DNA of 64,000 nucleotides from AP-15 sp963736715 (GTDB lineage: Bacteria > Pseudomonadota > Alphaproteobacteria > ATCC43930 > CGMCC-115725): contig CAVTQA010000020.1 in assembly GCA_963736715.1 (NCBI GenBank), positions 62,001-126,000 on the forward strand. The letters run 5' to 3'. Within the stretch, counting starts at the first letter, position 1. The number at the start of each line of letters is the position of its first letter. The notes under the pieces were generated by a model, which did not search any database, was not told where the DNA came from, and worked only from the letters and a program-made list of their open reading frames with translations. The position numbers and the translations under genes are program-made. Shown here piece by piece: positions 18,893 through 26,862 of the stretch.

Positions 18893-18976
18893 ATGGATAA
18901 GAACATTGCCGGATTGCTCGGCGCGGTTGCTGGACTTACGACCATGAGTACTGTGCAAGCTATCGAAGCGATTTAA
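18893..18976 (+). CDS. Truncated secreted small protein, MDKNIAGLLGAVAGL type
   Basis: ATG after GGAAGAACTAT opens a 27-codon frame MDKNIAGLLGAVAGLTTMST then VQAIEAI and a TAA. The first 23 residues have the charged-hydrophobic-AxA pattern of a signal peptide. From memory, it matches the N-terminus of a longer alphaproteobacterial exported protein, some members of which have histidine-rich tails. Here it stops right after the predicted cleavage site, so the mature part is missing. I see no clear continuation in other frames. Either a truncated relic or a leader-like peptide. Confidence 0.4.
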   Translation: MDKNIAGLLGAVAGLTTMSTVQAIEAI

Positions 18977-19323
18977 GCGACTTCCTCTTGATCTGAAGGC
19001 GAGCGGAACGACATAGGCCAGCCTGCCAACTGTCGGCGCGGAAGAAACCGAGTTGGCACCCACTACTTGCCACTGCTCGGGATAGAACGGGATCGCGCCG
19101 TTCCCCTGACAGCCGGAAAGCCGCAACAAAGCACACTTCTCGGTATGCTCTGGGACCGGCCGGCCTGGCACACCGCATTTCGGGACCGCCCGTTCGATCG
19201 CTCAGGAACCTCTGCGCGTCCCTCGAACAGCCGCTAATATCAAGGGCCGCAACCGTGAGGACATTCCGTTCCACGGTCGGCGGTGGCCACTAAGATCGCA
19301 GTCGATTGCGGAGGAGAGGGACG
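18977..19323. other. Intergenic region upstream of the DadA-like gene
   Basis: About 350 bases with no supported gene on either strand. The last bases carry GGAGGAGAGGG, the ribosome-binding site of the next gene. No repeat or hairpin stands out. Confidence 0.5.
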
Positions 19324-20604
19324 ATGCCGCCAATCGGGGCAGGGGGGATCGGGGCAAAGCGGGTCGGCGTGATCGGGGCCGGCATGGTCGGGGTGTGCGC
19401 GGCGAGTTGGTTGCAGCGCGACGGCCACAGCGTCTTTCTGATCGAAAAAGACGAACCCGGCCATGGCGCCTCCTTCGGCAACGCCGGATGCTTCAACGGC
19501 TCGTCGGTCACCCCGGCAGCAATGCCCGGCGTCGTTTGGAACGTTCCGGGCTGGCTCTTCGACCCGCTCGCCCCTTTGGCGCTGCGCTGGAGTTATCTGC
19601 CGGCAATCGCGCCGTGGCTGCTGCGCTTCGTCCGCGCCGGCACACCCGAAAAGGCGCGAGAGGCAGCGCGCGCCTTGCGCCCCCTCGTCGGGCCGACCCT
19701 CGATGCGCTGAAACCGCTGGTCAGCGCAGCGGGCGCCGAGGACCTCGTTCATCGCCAAGGTCATCTTTACGTTTACCGTTCGGCCGATGGTCTGGAAAAG
19801 GATCGGTTCGCCTGGGATCTGCGGCGCGAGAACGGGGTCGAGATCGACGAGTTCGGCGCCGACGAATTGCGCCAACTGGAGCCCGCTTTGTCGCGCGACT
19901 ACCTGCGCGGCGTGCTGGTCCGCGAGAACGGGCATACCTCAAACCCACTGGCATTGGTCGAGCGTCTCGTCGAGCACTTCCTCCGCTCGGGCGGTGAGCT
20001 GGTGCGGGCGCGGGCGAACGGCTTTCGGCTCGAAAGCGGCCGGCTCGCCGCGATCGAGACCGACACCGGCGACCTCGCTGCCGACGCCGCGATCGTCTGC
20101 GCCGGGGCCTACTCGAAACCGCTTGCCGCGGCGCTGGGCGACAAGGCGCCGCTCGAGACCGAGCGCGGCTATCATCTGATGATCCGCGATCCGGAAACAA
20201 TGCCGCGCATTCCGACCGCCGATGCCGATGGCAAATTCGTCGCGACCCCAATGGATACGGGGCTGCGCTTTGCCGGCACGGTCGAGCTTGCCGGTCTGGA
20301 GGCGCCGCCCGATTGGCGGCGCGCCCAGATATTGCTCGAGCAGGGGCGCAAGATGCTGCCCGGCCTCGCCGCATCGCACCCGCAGGAGCGGATCTCGGTG
20401 TGGATGGGCCATCGGCCGAGCCTGCCCAACTCGCTGCCGGTTCTCGGCCCCTCGAGCGCGACGCCGGACGTGATCTACGCCTTCGGCCACGGCCATGTCG
20501 GCATGACTTCGGCGCCGATGACCGGCAAGATCGTCGCCGACCTCGTCGCCGGCCGGCCGCCCTCGATCGATATCAGGCCTTTTTCTGCCGGCCGGTTCCG
20601 TTAA
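19324..20604 (+). CDS. FAD-dependent amino-acid oxidoreductase (DadA-like)
   Basis: DAO-family flavoenzyme resembling D-amino-acid dehydrogenase. The start at 19324 is chosen for GGAGGAGAGGG 5-8 bases upstream. FAD motif VGVIGAGMVGVCAASWLQRD then VFLIEKDEPGHGASFGNAG (the FGNAG loop of DadA), and the C-terminal FAD-binding YAFGHGHVGMTSAPMTGKIV. WMGHRPSLPNSLPVLGPSS is also DadA-like. About 426 residues. The stop codon shares the palindrome TTAA with the convergent HAD gene. Substrate unproven; other members oxidise D-amino acids, glycine or opine-like imino acids. Confidence 0.85.
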   Translation: MPPIGAGGIGAKRVGVIGAGMVGVCAASWLQRDGHSVFLIEKDEPGHGASFGNAGCFNGSSVTPAAMPGVVWNVPGWLFDPLAPLALRWSYLPAIAPWLLRFVRAGTPEKAREAARALRPLVGPTLDALKPLVSAAGAEDLVHRQGHLYVYRSADGLEKDRFAWDLRRENGVEIDEFGADELRQLEPALSRDYLRGVLVRENGHTSNPLALVERLVEHFLRSGGELVRARANGFRLESGRLAAIETDTGDLAADAAIVCAGAYSKPLAAALGDKAPLETERGYHLMIRDPETMPRIPTADADGKFVATPMDTGLRFAGTVELAGLEAPPDWRRAQILLEQGRKMLPGLAASHPQERISVWMGHRPSLPNSLPVLGPSSATPDVIYAFGHGHVGMTSAPMTGKIVADLVAGRPPSIDIRPFSAGRFR

Positions 20605-21308
20605 CAGCGCGCTCGGAGGAGCTCGGGCAAATCGGTCAATGACGAGACGGTATGATCGGGAGCGTGACCGAGCTCTTCGGCGCGTCCGCGCAGCATACCG
20701 AACATCGTGGCCGGAGCGCCCCCGCTACTGCGGCGGATCCAGGCGACATCGAAACCGAAGGCCTTGGCGCCGGCGACGTCGAAGCCGTTAGACGAGATGA
20801 AAAGCACTTCCTCCTTCGGCACGCCGAGCGCCGGCGCGACGAGGGCATAACAGGACGGGTGCGGCTTGTATGCACGGACGCTGTCGACGCTGATCGCGGC
20901 CTCGATCCAACGGTCCAGTCCGGAATTTCGAACGAGTTCTCGGAGCATTCGCGGGTTGCCGTTCGACAGGATGGCGAGCTTGTGTCCCGCGAGCGCGGCG
21001 AGCGCCTCTTGGGCTTCCGGATAGGGATCGAGGTGGAGATAATTCTCCATCAAGGGTCCGCGGATAGCGTCATTCGGCTCGACCGCCGCCGCCCGCAATG
21101 CAAAGTCGAGCGCGGCACCCGTCACCTCCCAAAAGTCCGCATATTCCTGCATCAAGCTGCGCAGCCAAGTGTATTCCAATTGCTTCAGCCGCCAGATCTG
21201 CGTGATCACCTCGCCTTTCCCTGGGCACAAGGCCTCGGCCTTCGTCAGTACGGATTGAACGTCGTAGAGCGTGCCATAGGCGTCGAAAACCAAGGCCCGA
21301 ACCGTCAT
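20601..21308 (-). CDS. Haloacid dehalogenase, type II (L-2-haloacid dehalogenase-like)
   Basis: HAD hydrolase of 235 residues with nucleophile motif VFDAYGTLYDV, RLKQLEYTWLRSLM (the Arg used in L-2-haloacid dehalogenases), motif II LAILSNGNPRML, motif III Lys in VRAYKPHPSCYAL, and VLFISSNGFDVAGAKAFGF with the Ser-Asn-Asp set. All key residues of type II dehalogenases are present. It follows phnC by 28 bases on the same strand, so it is probably co-transcribed with the phnDEC transporter. A phosphonate-related substrate is conceivable, but the active site reads as dehalogenase rather than phosphonatase. Confidence 0.88.
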   Translation of the reverse strand: MTVRALVFDAYGTLYDVQSVLTKAEALCPGKGEVITQIWRLKQLEYTWLRSLMQEYADFWEVTGAALDFALRAAAVEPNDAIRGPLMENYLHLDPYPEAQEALAALAGHKLAILSNGNPRMLRELVRNSGLDRWIEAAISVDSVRAYKPHPSCYALVAPALGVPKEEVLFISSNGFDVAGAKAFGFDVAWIRRSSGGAPATMFGMLRGRAEELGHAPDHTVSSLTDLPELLRARC

Positions 21309-21336
21309 GACAAAATTCCTTCCGGCAAACCCGTCT

Positions 21337-22092
21337 TCAAGTCGCGAAGATCATGCGATGATCGGCTTCAGCAAACGCGGCGGCTGCCCGGTCGGCGATC
21401 ATCCGGCCGGCGCGCAGACCGATGACGCGATCGGCGAACTGGATTGCAAATTCGACCTGGTGCAGACTGACGAGGACGGCGATCATCCGCTCGCGCGCAA
21501 TGTCGCGCAAAATCGCCAGAACGCTCTTTGCCGATTCCGGATCGAGGCTGGCGACCGGCTCGTCGGCCAGCACAAATCGGCTCTGCTGGGCGAGCGCCCG
21601 CGCAATAGCCACGCGCTGCTGCTGACCGCCCGACAAGCGGTCGGCGCGCTGCAAGGCATAGGGCAGCATGCCGACCCGGTCGAGCGCGGCGAGCGCCAGT
21701 TGCCGATCCCGGTGCGGGAAACGGCGCAGCATCACGCGCCAGGTCGCTACTTCACCGAGGCGGCCGACCAAGACGTTGTCCAATGCGTTCAGTCGCCGGA
21801 TGAGATTGAACTGCTGGAAGATCAGGCCAATTTCGCTGCGCGCCATCGACAGCTGGCGGCCGCCGAGGGTCCGTATGGCATGCTCGCCCAGAAAGATCTG
21901 CCCGCTGTCGGATTGCGCGAGGCGTGTGACGCATCGGAACAGTGTCGTCTTGCCGGCGCCGCTGGCGCCGAGTATCGCGACGACCTCGCCCGCCGCCACC
22001 TCAAAGGAAACATCGTCGAGCACGATACGGTCGCCGAACCGCTTGCTCAGTCCGACGATGCGTATTGCCGGATCGGCAGCTACCGCGCTCAC
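21337..22092 (-). CDS. phnC: Phosphonate-type ABC transporter ATP-binding protein
   Basis: The start is GTG at 22092 (VSAVAADPAIRIVGLSKRFG), overlapping the phnE stop (GTGA). 251 residues. Walker A GASGAGKTTLFRCV, Q-loop GLIFQQFNLIRRLNALDNVL (the PhnC Q-loop wording), signature RLSGGQQQRVAIARAL, Walker B RFVLADEPVASLDPESAK, and H-loop VLVSLHQVEFAIQF. It pairs with the permease PhnE and binding protein PhnD to import phosphonate, phosphite or phosphate esters. Confidence 0.94.
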   Translation of the reverse strand: MSAVAADPAIRIVGLSKRFGDRIVLDDVSFEVAAGEVVAILGASGAGKTTLFRCVTRLAQSDSGQIFLGEHAIRTLGGRQLSMARSEIGLIFQQFNLIRRLNALDNVLVGRLGEVATWRVMLRRFPHRDRQLALAALDRVGMLPYALQRADRLSGGQQQRVAIARALAQQSRFVLADEPVASLDPESAKSVLAILRDIARERMIAVLVSLHQVEFAIQFADRVIGLRAGRMIADRAAAAFAEADHRMIFAT

Positions 22093-22901
22093 ACCAGTCT
22101 CCGCCGCAGCCAGGCGCTGAACTGATCGATCGCAGTCACCATCGCAAGGATGATCAGGATGATCGTGAAAAGCCGCGCGAAATCCAACAGGTCGACACTG
22201 TTCTTCAATTCCTGCCCGATCCCGCCCGCGCCGACGACCCCGAGCACGGTCGAGGAGCGGACATTGAACTCCCAGACATAGAGCGTGATCGACGTCAGGT
22301 TGGGCAGAATGTCCGGTAGCAAGGCGTAACTGATGACCTTGAGGCGGTTGGCGCCGGTCAGGGCCGCCGCTTCGAGCGGGCCGGGCTCCACGGCCTCGAT
22401 CGCTTCCGACCACAGCTTCGCAATCGTGCCGGCAGAATGAAGGCCGATGCCGAGCACCCCGGCGAAGGGCCCCAAACCGACGGCCGCAACAAATAGCAAG
22501 GCGAAAATAAAGGAATCGATCCCGCGCAGAGTATTGAGAAACCAACGCATGGGCGTGTAGAGAAGCCGGCTCGGCGTGATGTTCTGCGCCGCGAGAATGC
22601 AGCACGGCGCGGCGATGATGACGCCGATGCTCGTACCGACCACCGCCATCGCTAGTGTCTCTATGGCTCGTTCGATCAGGACACCGAGCTCGCTCGTGTC
22701 GGGCGGCCAAGCCTTGGCTGCCCAATGCGCCAGCTTCGGCAGCCCGCTCCACAGCCGGCCGACATCGAAATCGACGAAATAGAACGACAAGCCGTAGACC
22801 AGCAGCACAAGCAGGAGCGTCGCGACAAAGCGAACCGGCGCTACCGCTATCCAGGACCGCGCCGGATCCGGATAAAAGGCTCCGGCGTCACCGGTCCTCA
22901 T
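22089..22901 (-). CDS. phnE: Phosphonate-type ABC transporter permease
   Basis: The start ATG at 22901 (MRTGDAGAFYPDPARSWIAV) overlaps the restored phnD stop as ATGA. 270 residues with about six membrane helices: the first is FVATLLLVLLVYGLSFYF, then LAMAVVGTSIGVIIAAPCC, IFALLFVAAVGLGPFAGVLG and others. The EAA loop is EPGPLEAAALTGANRLKVI, and the end is FTIILIILAMVTAIDQFSAW. The periplasmic-side insert and GAGGIGQELKNSVDLLDF are typical of PhnE. Confidence 0.94.
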   Translation of the reverse strand: MRTGDAGAFYPDPARSWIAVAPVRFVATLLLVLLVYGLSFYFVDFDVGRLWSGLPKLAHWAAKAWPPDTSELGVLIERAIETLAMAVVGTSIGVIIAAPCCILAAQNITPSRLLYTPMRWFLNTLRGIDSFIFALLFVAAVGLGPFAGVLGIGLHSAGTIAKLWSEAIEAVEPGPLEAAALTGANRLKVISYALLPDILPNLTSITLYVWEFNVRSSTVLGVVGAGGIGQELKNSVDLLDFARLFTIILIILAMVTAIDQFSAWLRRRLV

Positions 22902-23781
22902 TTCTGGTTTTTGAGAGCTCCGACGGCGATGCCGGCGTCCTCGATAAGCTTGTAGTTGGCGTGGCTCGATGCGATGAAGCCGGTATAGTGCTTGGGCAAG
23001 ATGGTGGAGCCTGCTCATCCGTGATTGCAGTCACTATGTCCTGCACCTTTTTTGCCATAGCGGGATCGAGCCCGGCGCGCACTGCCATCGCATCATTTGG
23101 CAGGTCATCCGATGTCCAGACGATCTTGGTCGCTTGCGGCGAGATGGCGCCGCTTTCGATCATTGCCGTGCGGTTTCGATCGTAGTCGGTCGCGAGGTCG
23201 GTTTGGCCATTGGCCACCGCGATCTCGTTGGCCGCGTGGGTGGCGCCCTCATGATATTGGAAATAGGTCTTCGGGTCGAGCCCGCGGGATTTGAACCAGA
23301 AGGTTGGGATGAGCCAGCCGGAAGTCGAACCCACATCGGCAAAGGATATTCGCAGCCCTTTGCCGTCGTCGGGCCATTTGTTGATCTGGAGGTTCGGCCG
23401 GGCGATCACAATCGCGTGATAGACTGGCTTGCCGTCGTATTTTGCCGTGGCGATCGCGTCACCGGCGCCCTGATTGTGCGCGATCACATAGCCCCAAGGT
23501 CCCATCCAAGCAACGTCGACCTGCCCGCTGACCAATGCCACTGCGATGCCCGCCCAGTCGGTCGTCGCCTCGAGTGTATAAGCGACGCCGAGCCGCTCGG
23601 CGAGGTGCTTAAAGAAAGGATCGAAGGCTTTCTTGGTTTCGCCCGGCGTCGGTTGCAGCGGCCCGACCGCGAAGTGGAGAGTGTCGGCAGCCTGCGCCGT
23701 TCCATCGGCGAGCGCCAATGCAAAGGCGAGCGTCAGGATCCCTCTGACAATGCGCTCGACTGGGCCCTGATCCACGGACAT
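22898..23781 (-). CDS. phnD: Phosphonate-type ABC transporter binding protein, frameshifted near the C-terminus
   Basis: Periplasmic binding protein with a signal peptide (GILTLAFALALADGTAQA). The start at 23781 follows a G-rich site. Family motifs: HFAVGPLQPTPGETKKAFDP, VDVAWMGPWGYVIAH and ISFADVGSTSGWLIPTFWF. After AITDEQA (near 23015) the frame breaks; the +1 frame carries ILPKHYTGFIASSHANYKLI then EDAGIAVGALKNQK and a TGA at 22898-22900 that overlaps the phnE ATG. The span is 3n+2, consistent with one missing base; repaired length 294 residues. Without repair the protein would end in an unrelated tail at 22888. Confidence 0.92.
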
Positions 23782-23963
23782 GGCGATCCCCCCGACTAGT
23801 TGCACCGAAAGGTGACGGACGAGCCGCGGTGGGGCCGCCGCACCTCGATCGGACAATAGCGGATCGCGGTATTGCGGGTCGAGCCGCTAAACAGTCGCTC
23901 GCCGAGATGCTCCTCGGGGCTCCGCTGCGGCAGCCGTCAGCGCGGGGTTAGCTCGGGCGCAGA

Positions 23964-25175
23964 TCACCCGCTCGGCGGCGCTCGCACCCCAGGCACTAGG
24001 AACAGGCCGGCTATGGCCTTGAGGCGCTCGTCTTCGCTGGTCAGATACATGCTGCGCAAGGCGAAGATCGCCGCGCCGGCCGCGGTGTCGTTCCACAACC
24101 AGTCGCCCAGCTGCTTGCTCGACGGTTTGGCGGAGCCGGAAAGAGCGACCTCGATGTAGGCCGCCTTCAGATCGTCGACCGCGAAACGCAGTGTCAGCGG
24201 CGCCGACATCTCTGCGCTCGGGCTTTCCGGATTGTGTCCCCGCAGCCAGCTGGCCATGTAACGACCCGCCTCGCTGACAGAGAGCCCGCTGAGCCCGACG
24301 ATCGTTCGCTCCCGCGCTTTGGCAGCGCGCCGATACGTGGCTTCGACCCGCTCGCTCTCGTCCTCCAGCGCCGTGGCGAGCCGCGTCGCGGAGGCGCCAT
24401 CGAGGTTGGGTTTGGCGAACGGCGCCCGCCAGCCGGGGTCGGGCCGTTCTCGCGGATCCTCCTCCGGGAAATCCTCGATGATCACGGGGCCGCGCTCGCG
24501 TTCGAGCAGGCGCAATGCCGCGAGGATCACCCGCTTTTGGAAGGCCGCGTCGCTCGGCGGACCGAACGGGCGGCCCAGCTCGAACGGTACCCACAGCGCA
24601 CGCGGCGGCTTGGTTTTTTCGGTCTGCGGCCGAATGAGGCTGATCGCCACGCTCGGGACGCCCGCTTCTTCGAGATAATGCCCCAGCGCGCTCACGGCGC
24701 GCGTGCAGAGCGGTCAAACGGGAGAGAGCAGAACAGCGTCGACCCCGTCGCCCTTCAGCCGAGACGCGACGTCACGCGCGTAGCCCTCCATCTGCAGCGG
24801 ATCGGTCGCGCCCATGAAGGAATAATGGGTCGCCGCCACCGATCCGATCACCCCCTCGGCGGCAAGCTCGCGCAGGCGGTCGAGCGGGAACACCACATTC
24901 CAGTCTTCCTGGAAGCCGCTGCGGTCGAGGTTGATCGAGATATGGCTGAACATCAGCTGATCGGGCCGCGTTTCGGAAGGTATCACCCGGTAATCGGGGT
25001 CGCGTCCACGAAATGGCTTTTCGCCTCTGACGACCAGACCGGCCGACGAGACGATCGCCACACGCCGCGCGGCCAGTGGCGGGCCGTTCACCCACGGCGT
25101 CGTCGTGAAACTCGGGCATTCAAGCTCGGCGTAGCGCTTTGCAGTCGCAGGAGGTAGATCGGTCAATCGCGCCAT
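23964..25175 (-). CDS. Selenoprotein of the glycine/sarcosine/betaine/D-proline reductase B-like family (in-frame UGA read as Sec)
   Basis: Two frames, 24714-25175 and 23964-24713, are in the same phase and separated only by a TGA (24714-24716). Read through, they give one 403-residue protein: PRDB/GRDB-type start with FTTTPWVNGPPLAARRVAIV, DRSGFQEDWNVVFPLDRLRE and THYSFMGATDP, then VDAVLLSPV-U-PLCTRAVSA, then EAGVPSVAISLIRPQTEKTK and PPRALWVPFELGRPFG. In the family the redox motif is UxxC or CxxC at exactly this point, so TGA falls on the catalytic residue and Cys remains three positions later. A GC hairpin follows the TGA. The start at 25175 has AGGGAAG upstream. The role in proteobacteria is not established; a thiol/selenol redox enzyme is inferred. 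SelA/SelB/SelC are not in the window. Confidence 0.88.
24686..24702 (-). promoter_or_regulatory. Candidate bacterial SECIS hairpin
   Basis: On the coding (minus) strand, GCGCGC-CGTGA-GCGCGC forms a 6-bp all-GC stem with a 5-base loop. The loop begins 18 bases after the last base of the TGA, within the range reported for bacterial SECIS apical loops, and has G in its first two positions. The stem is also explained by GC-rich codons (CGC GCC GTG AGC GCG), so this is suggestive only. Confidence 0.5.
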
Positions 25176-25284
25176 GTCGCTTCCCTAGTCGATCAGCACT
25201 GACCCATTCATCGCTGAGGGGTCCGCCGGGTCAATGACGGTGAGTGACGATCTCGGACAAGTGGCGGGGTGGTGCCGGGAAGCG

Positions 25285-26862
25285 TTATGCCTCCGCCGTA
25301 ATCATCTCGTAAGCCGGAACGGTCAGAAATTCGGGGAAGACTGGCGCCTCGATCAGCCTTGCAAAGAGTTCGGCAGCCTCCACGTGAACGCGATCCCCGT
25401 TTGACGCACGCAGTTTCGCAAGTTCTTCGTCCAGCAGCTTGAGGCACAGCGCTCGGTCGATGGCACGGCCGTCGTCGAGATGCGCGCGGTGGCGGATCCA
25501 TTGCCACACCTGCGCGCGGCTGATTTCGGCGGTCGCGGCGTCCTCCATCAGATTGTAGAGCGGCACGCAACCGATGCCGCGCAGCCACGCCTCGATATAG
25601 CCGATCCCGACATTGAGGTTCTGCCTGAGCCCGGCTTCGGTGATCGTGCCTTCAGCAACCGCGAGAAGATCCGATGCGGTGACGTGGACGTCCTGGCGCT
25701 TGCGGGCGATCTGGTTGGGCTGCGGCATCTCGCGGTCGAAGATCTCCCTGGCGATCGCAACAAGCCCGGGATGGGCGACCCAGGTGCCGTCGTGACCGTC
25801 GCCAGCCTCGCGCTGCTTGTCGGCGCGCACCTTCTCCATCGCCGCTTCATTCGCGGCGGGGTCGTCGCGGATCGGGATCTGCGCCGCCATTCCGCCCATA
25901 GCGTGGATGTCGCGGCGGTGGCAGGTCTTGATCAGCAATAGGCTGTAGCTGCGCAGAAAATGGCTGGTCATCGTGACCTGCGCCCGGTCCGGCATGACGC
26001 AAGCCGGGTCTTCCGCGAATTTCTTGATAAAGCTGTAGATGTAATCCCATCGCCCGCAATTGAGCCCGGCCGAGTGGTCGCGCAGCTCCCAGAGGATCTC
26101 GTCCATCTCGAAGGCGGCAAGGATCGTCTCGATCAGCACGGTCGCGCGGATTGTGCCTCTCGGCAATCCGAGTCTTGCCTGAGCGTGCAGGAAGACGTTG
26201 TTCCACAGCCGCGCTTCGAGGTGGCTCTCCAGCTTCGGCAGGTAGAAGTAAGGGCCCGCGCCGCGCGCCACCAGTTCCCTGGCGTTGTGGAAAAAGAACG
26301 ACGCGAAGTCGAAGAGCGCGCCCGACATCGGCTCGCCGTCGACGAGGACGTGCTTTTCCGGCAGATGCCAGCCGCGCGGCCGCACGAACAGCACCGCGGT
26401 GTTGCCATTCAAGGCGTAATGCCGCCCCGTCTGCTGGTCATCGAAGGTGATCGTCCGGCGCACCGCTTCACGGAGATTGGCTTGGCCTTCGATCAGGTTG
26501 TCCCAGGTCGGCGTGTTGGCGTCCTCGAAATCGGCCATGAAGACATTGGCGCCGCAATTCAGCGCATTGATCACCATCTTGCGGTCGGTCGGGCCGGTGA
26601 TCTCGACGCGGCGGTCCTGAAGGTCGGGCGGGATCGGCGCCACCCGCCAGTCGCCGTCGCGGATCGCCTTGGTCTCGGGCAGGAAATCGGGCTTCCATCC
26701 GGCATCGAGCCGGCGCTGGATCTCGGCGCGGCGGGCGAGGAGACGCCGCCGCTCTGCCCCGAATTCGCGCTCGAGCTCGACGGCAAAGTCGATCGCCTCC
26801 GGTGTGAGCACCTTCTCGTAGCCGGGCTTCATCGGCCCGCGAATGGCGACGCCCGCGGTCAT
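25285..26862 (-). CDS. aceB: Malate synthase A
   Basis: Condenses glyoxylate and acetyl-CoA to malate in the glyoxylate shunt. The start MTAGVAIRGPMKPGYEKVLT at 26862 overlaps the aceA stop (ATGA); a GTG/ATG at 26874 is less likely. 525 residues. ANVFMADFEDANTPTWDNL, the catalytic GTIRATVLIETILAAFEMDE, GLNCGRWDYIYSFIKKFAED, AMGGMAAQIPIRDDP, DGTWVAHPGLVAIAREIFD, and the C-terminal LNVGIGYIEAWLRGIGCVPL. Form A rather than G by length and motifs. Co-transcribed with aceA. Confidence 0.97.
   Translation of the reverse strand: MTAGVAIRGPMKPGYEKVLTPEAIDFAVELEREFGAERRRLLARRAEIQRRLDAGWKPDFLPETKAIRDGDWRVAPIPPDLQDRRVEITGPTDRKMVINALNCGANVFMADFEDANTPTWDNLIEGQANLREAVRRTITFDDQQTGRHYALNGNTAVLFVRPRGWHLPEKHVLVDGEPMSGALFDFASFFFHNARELVARGAGPYFYLPKLESHLEARLWNNVFLHAQARLGLPRGTIRATVLIETILAAFEMDEILWELRDHSAGLNCGRWDYIYSFIKKFAEDPACVMPDRAQVTMTSHFLRSYSLLLIKTCHRRDIHAMGGMAAQIPIRDDPAANEAAMEKVRADKQREAGDGHDGTWVAHPGLVAIAREIFDREMPQPNQIARKRQDVHVTASDLLAVAEGTITEAGLRQNLNVGIGYIEAWLRGIGCVPLYNLMEDAATAEISRAQVWQWIRHRAHLDDGRAIDRALCLKLLDEELAKLRASNGDRVHVEAAELFARLIEAPVFPEFLTVPAYEMITAEA

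Noticed and set aside
24695..24697. GTG as the true start of a separate 243-residue protein after the TGA
   Set aside because: No ribosome-binding site, and the conserved redox-motif residues PLC lie upstream of this GTG in the same frame.
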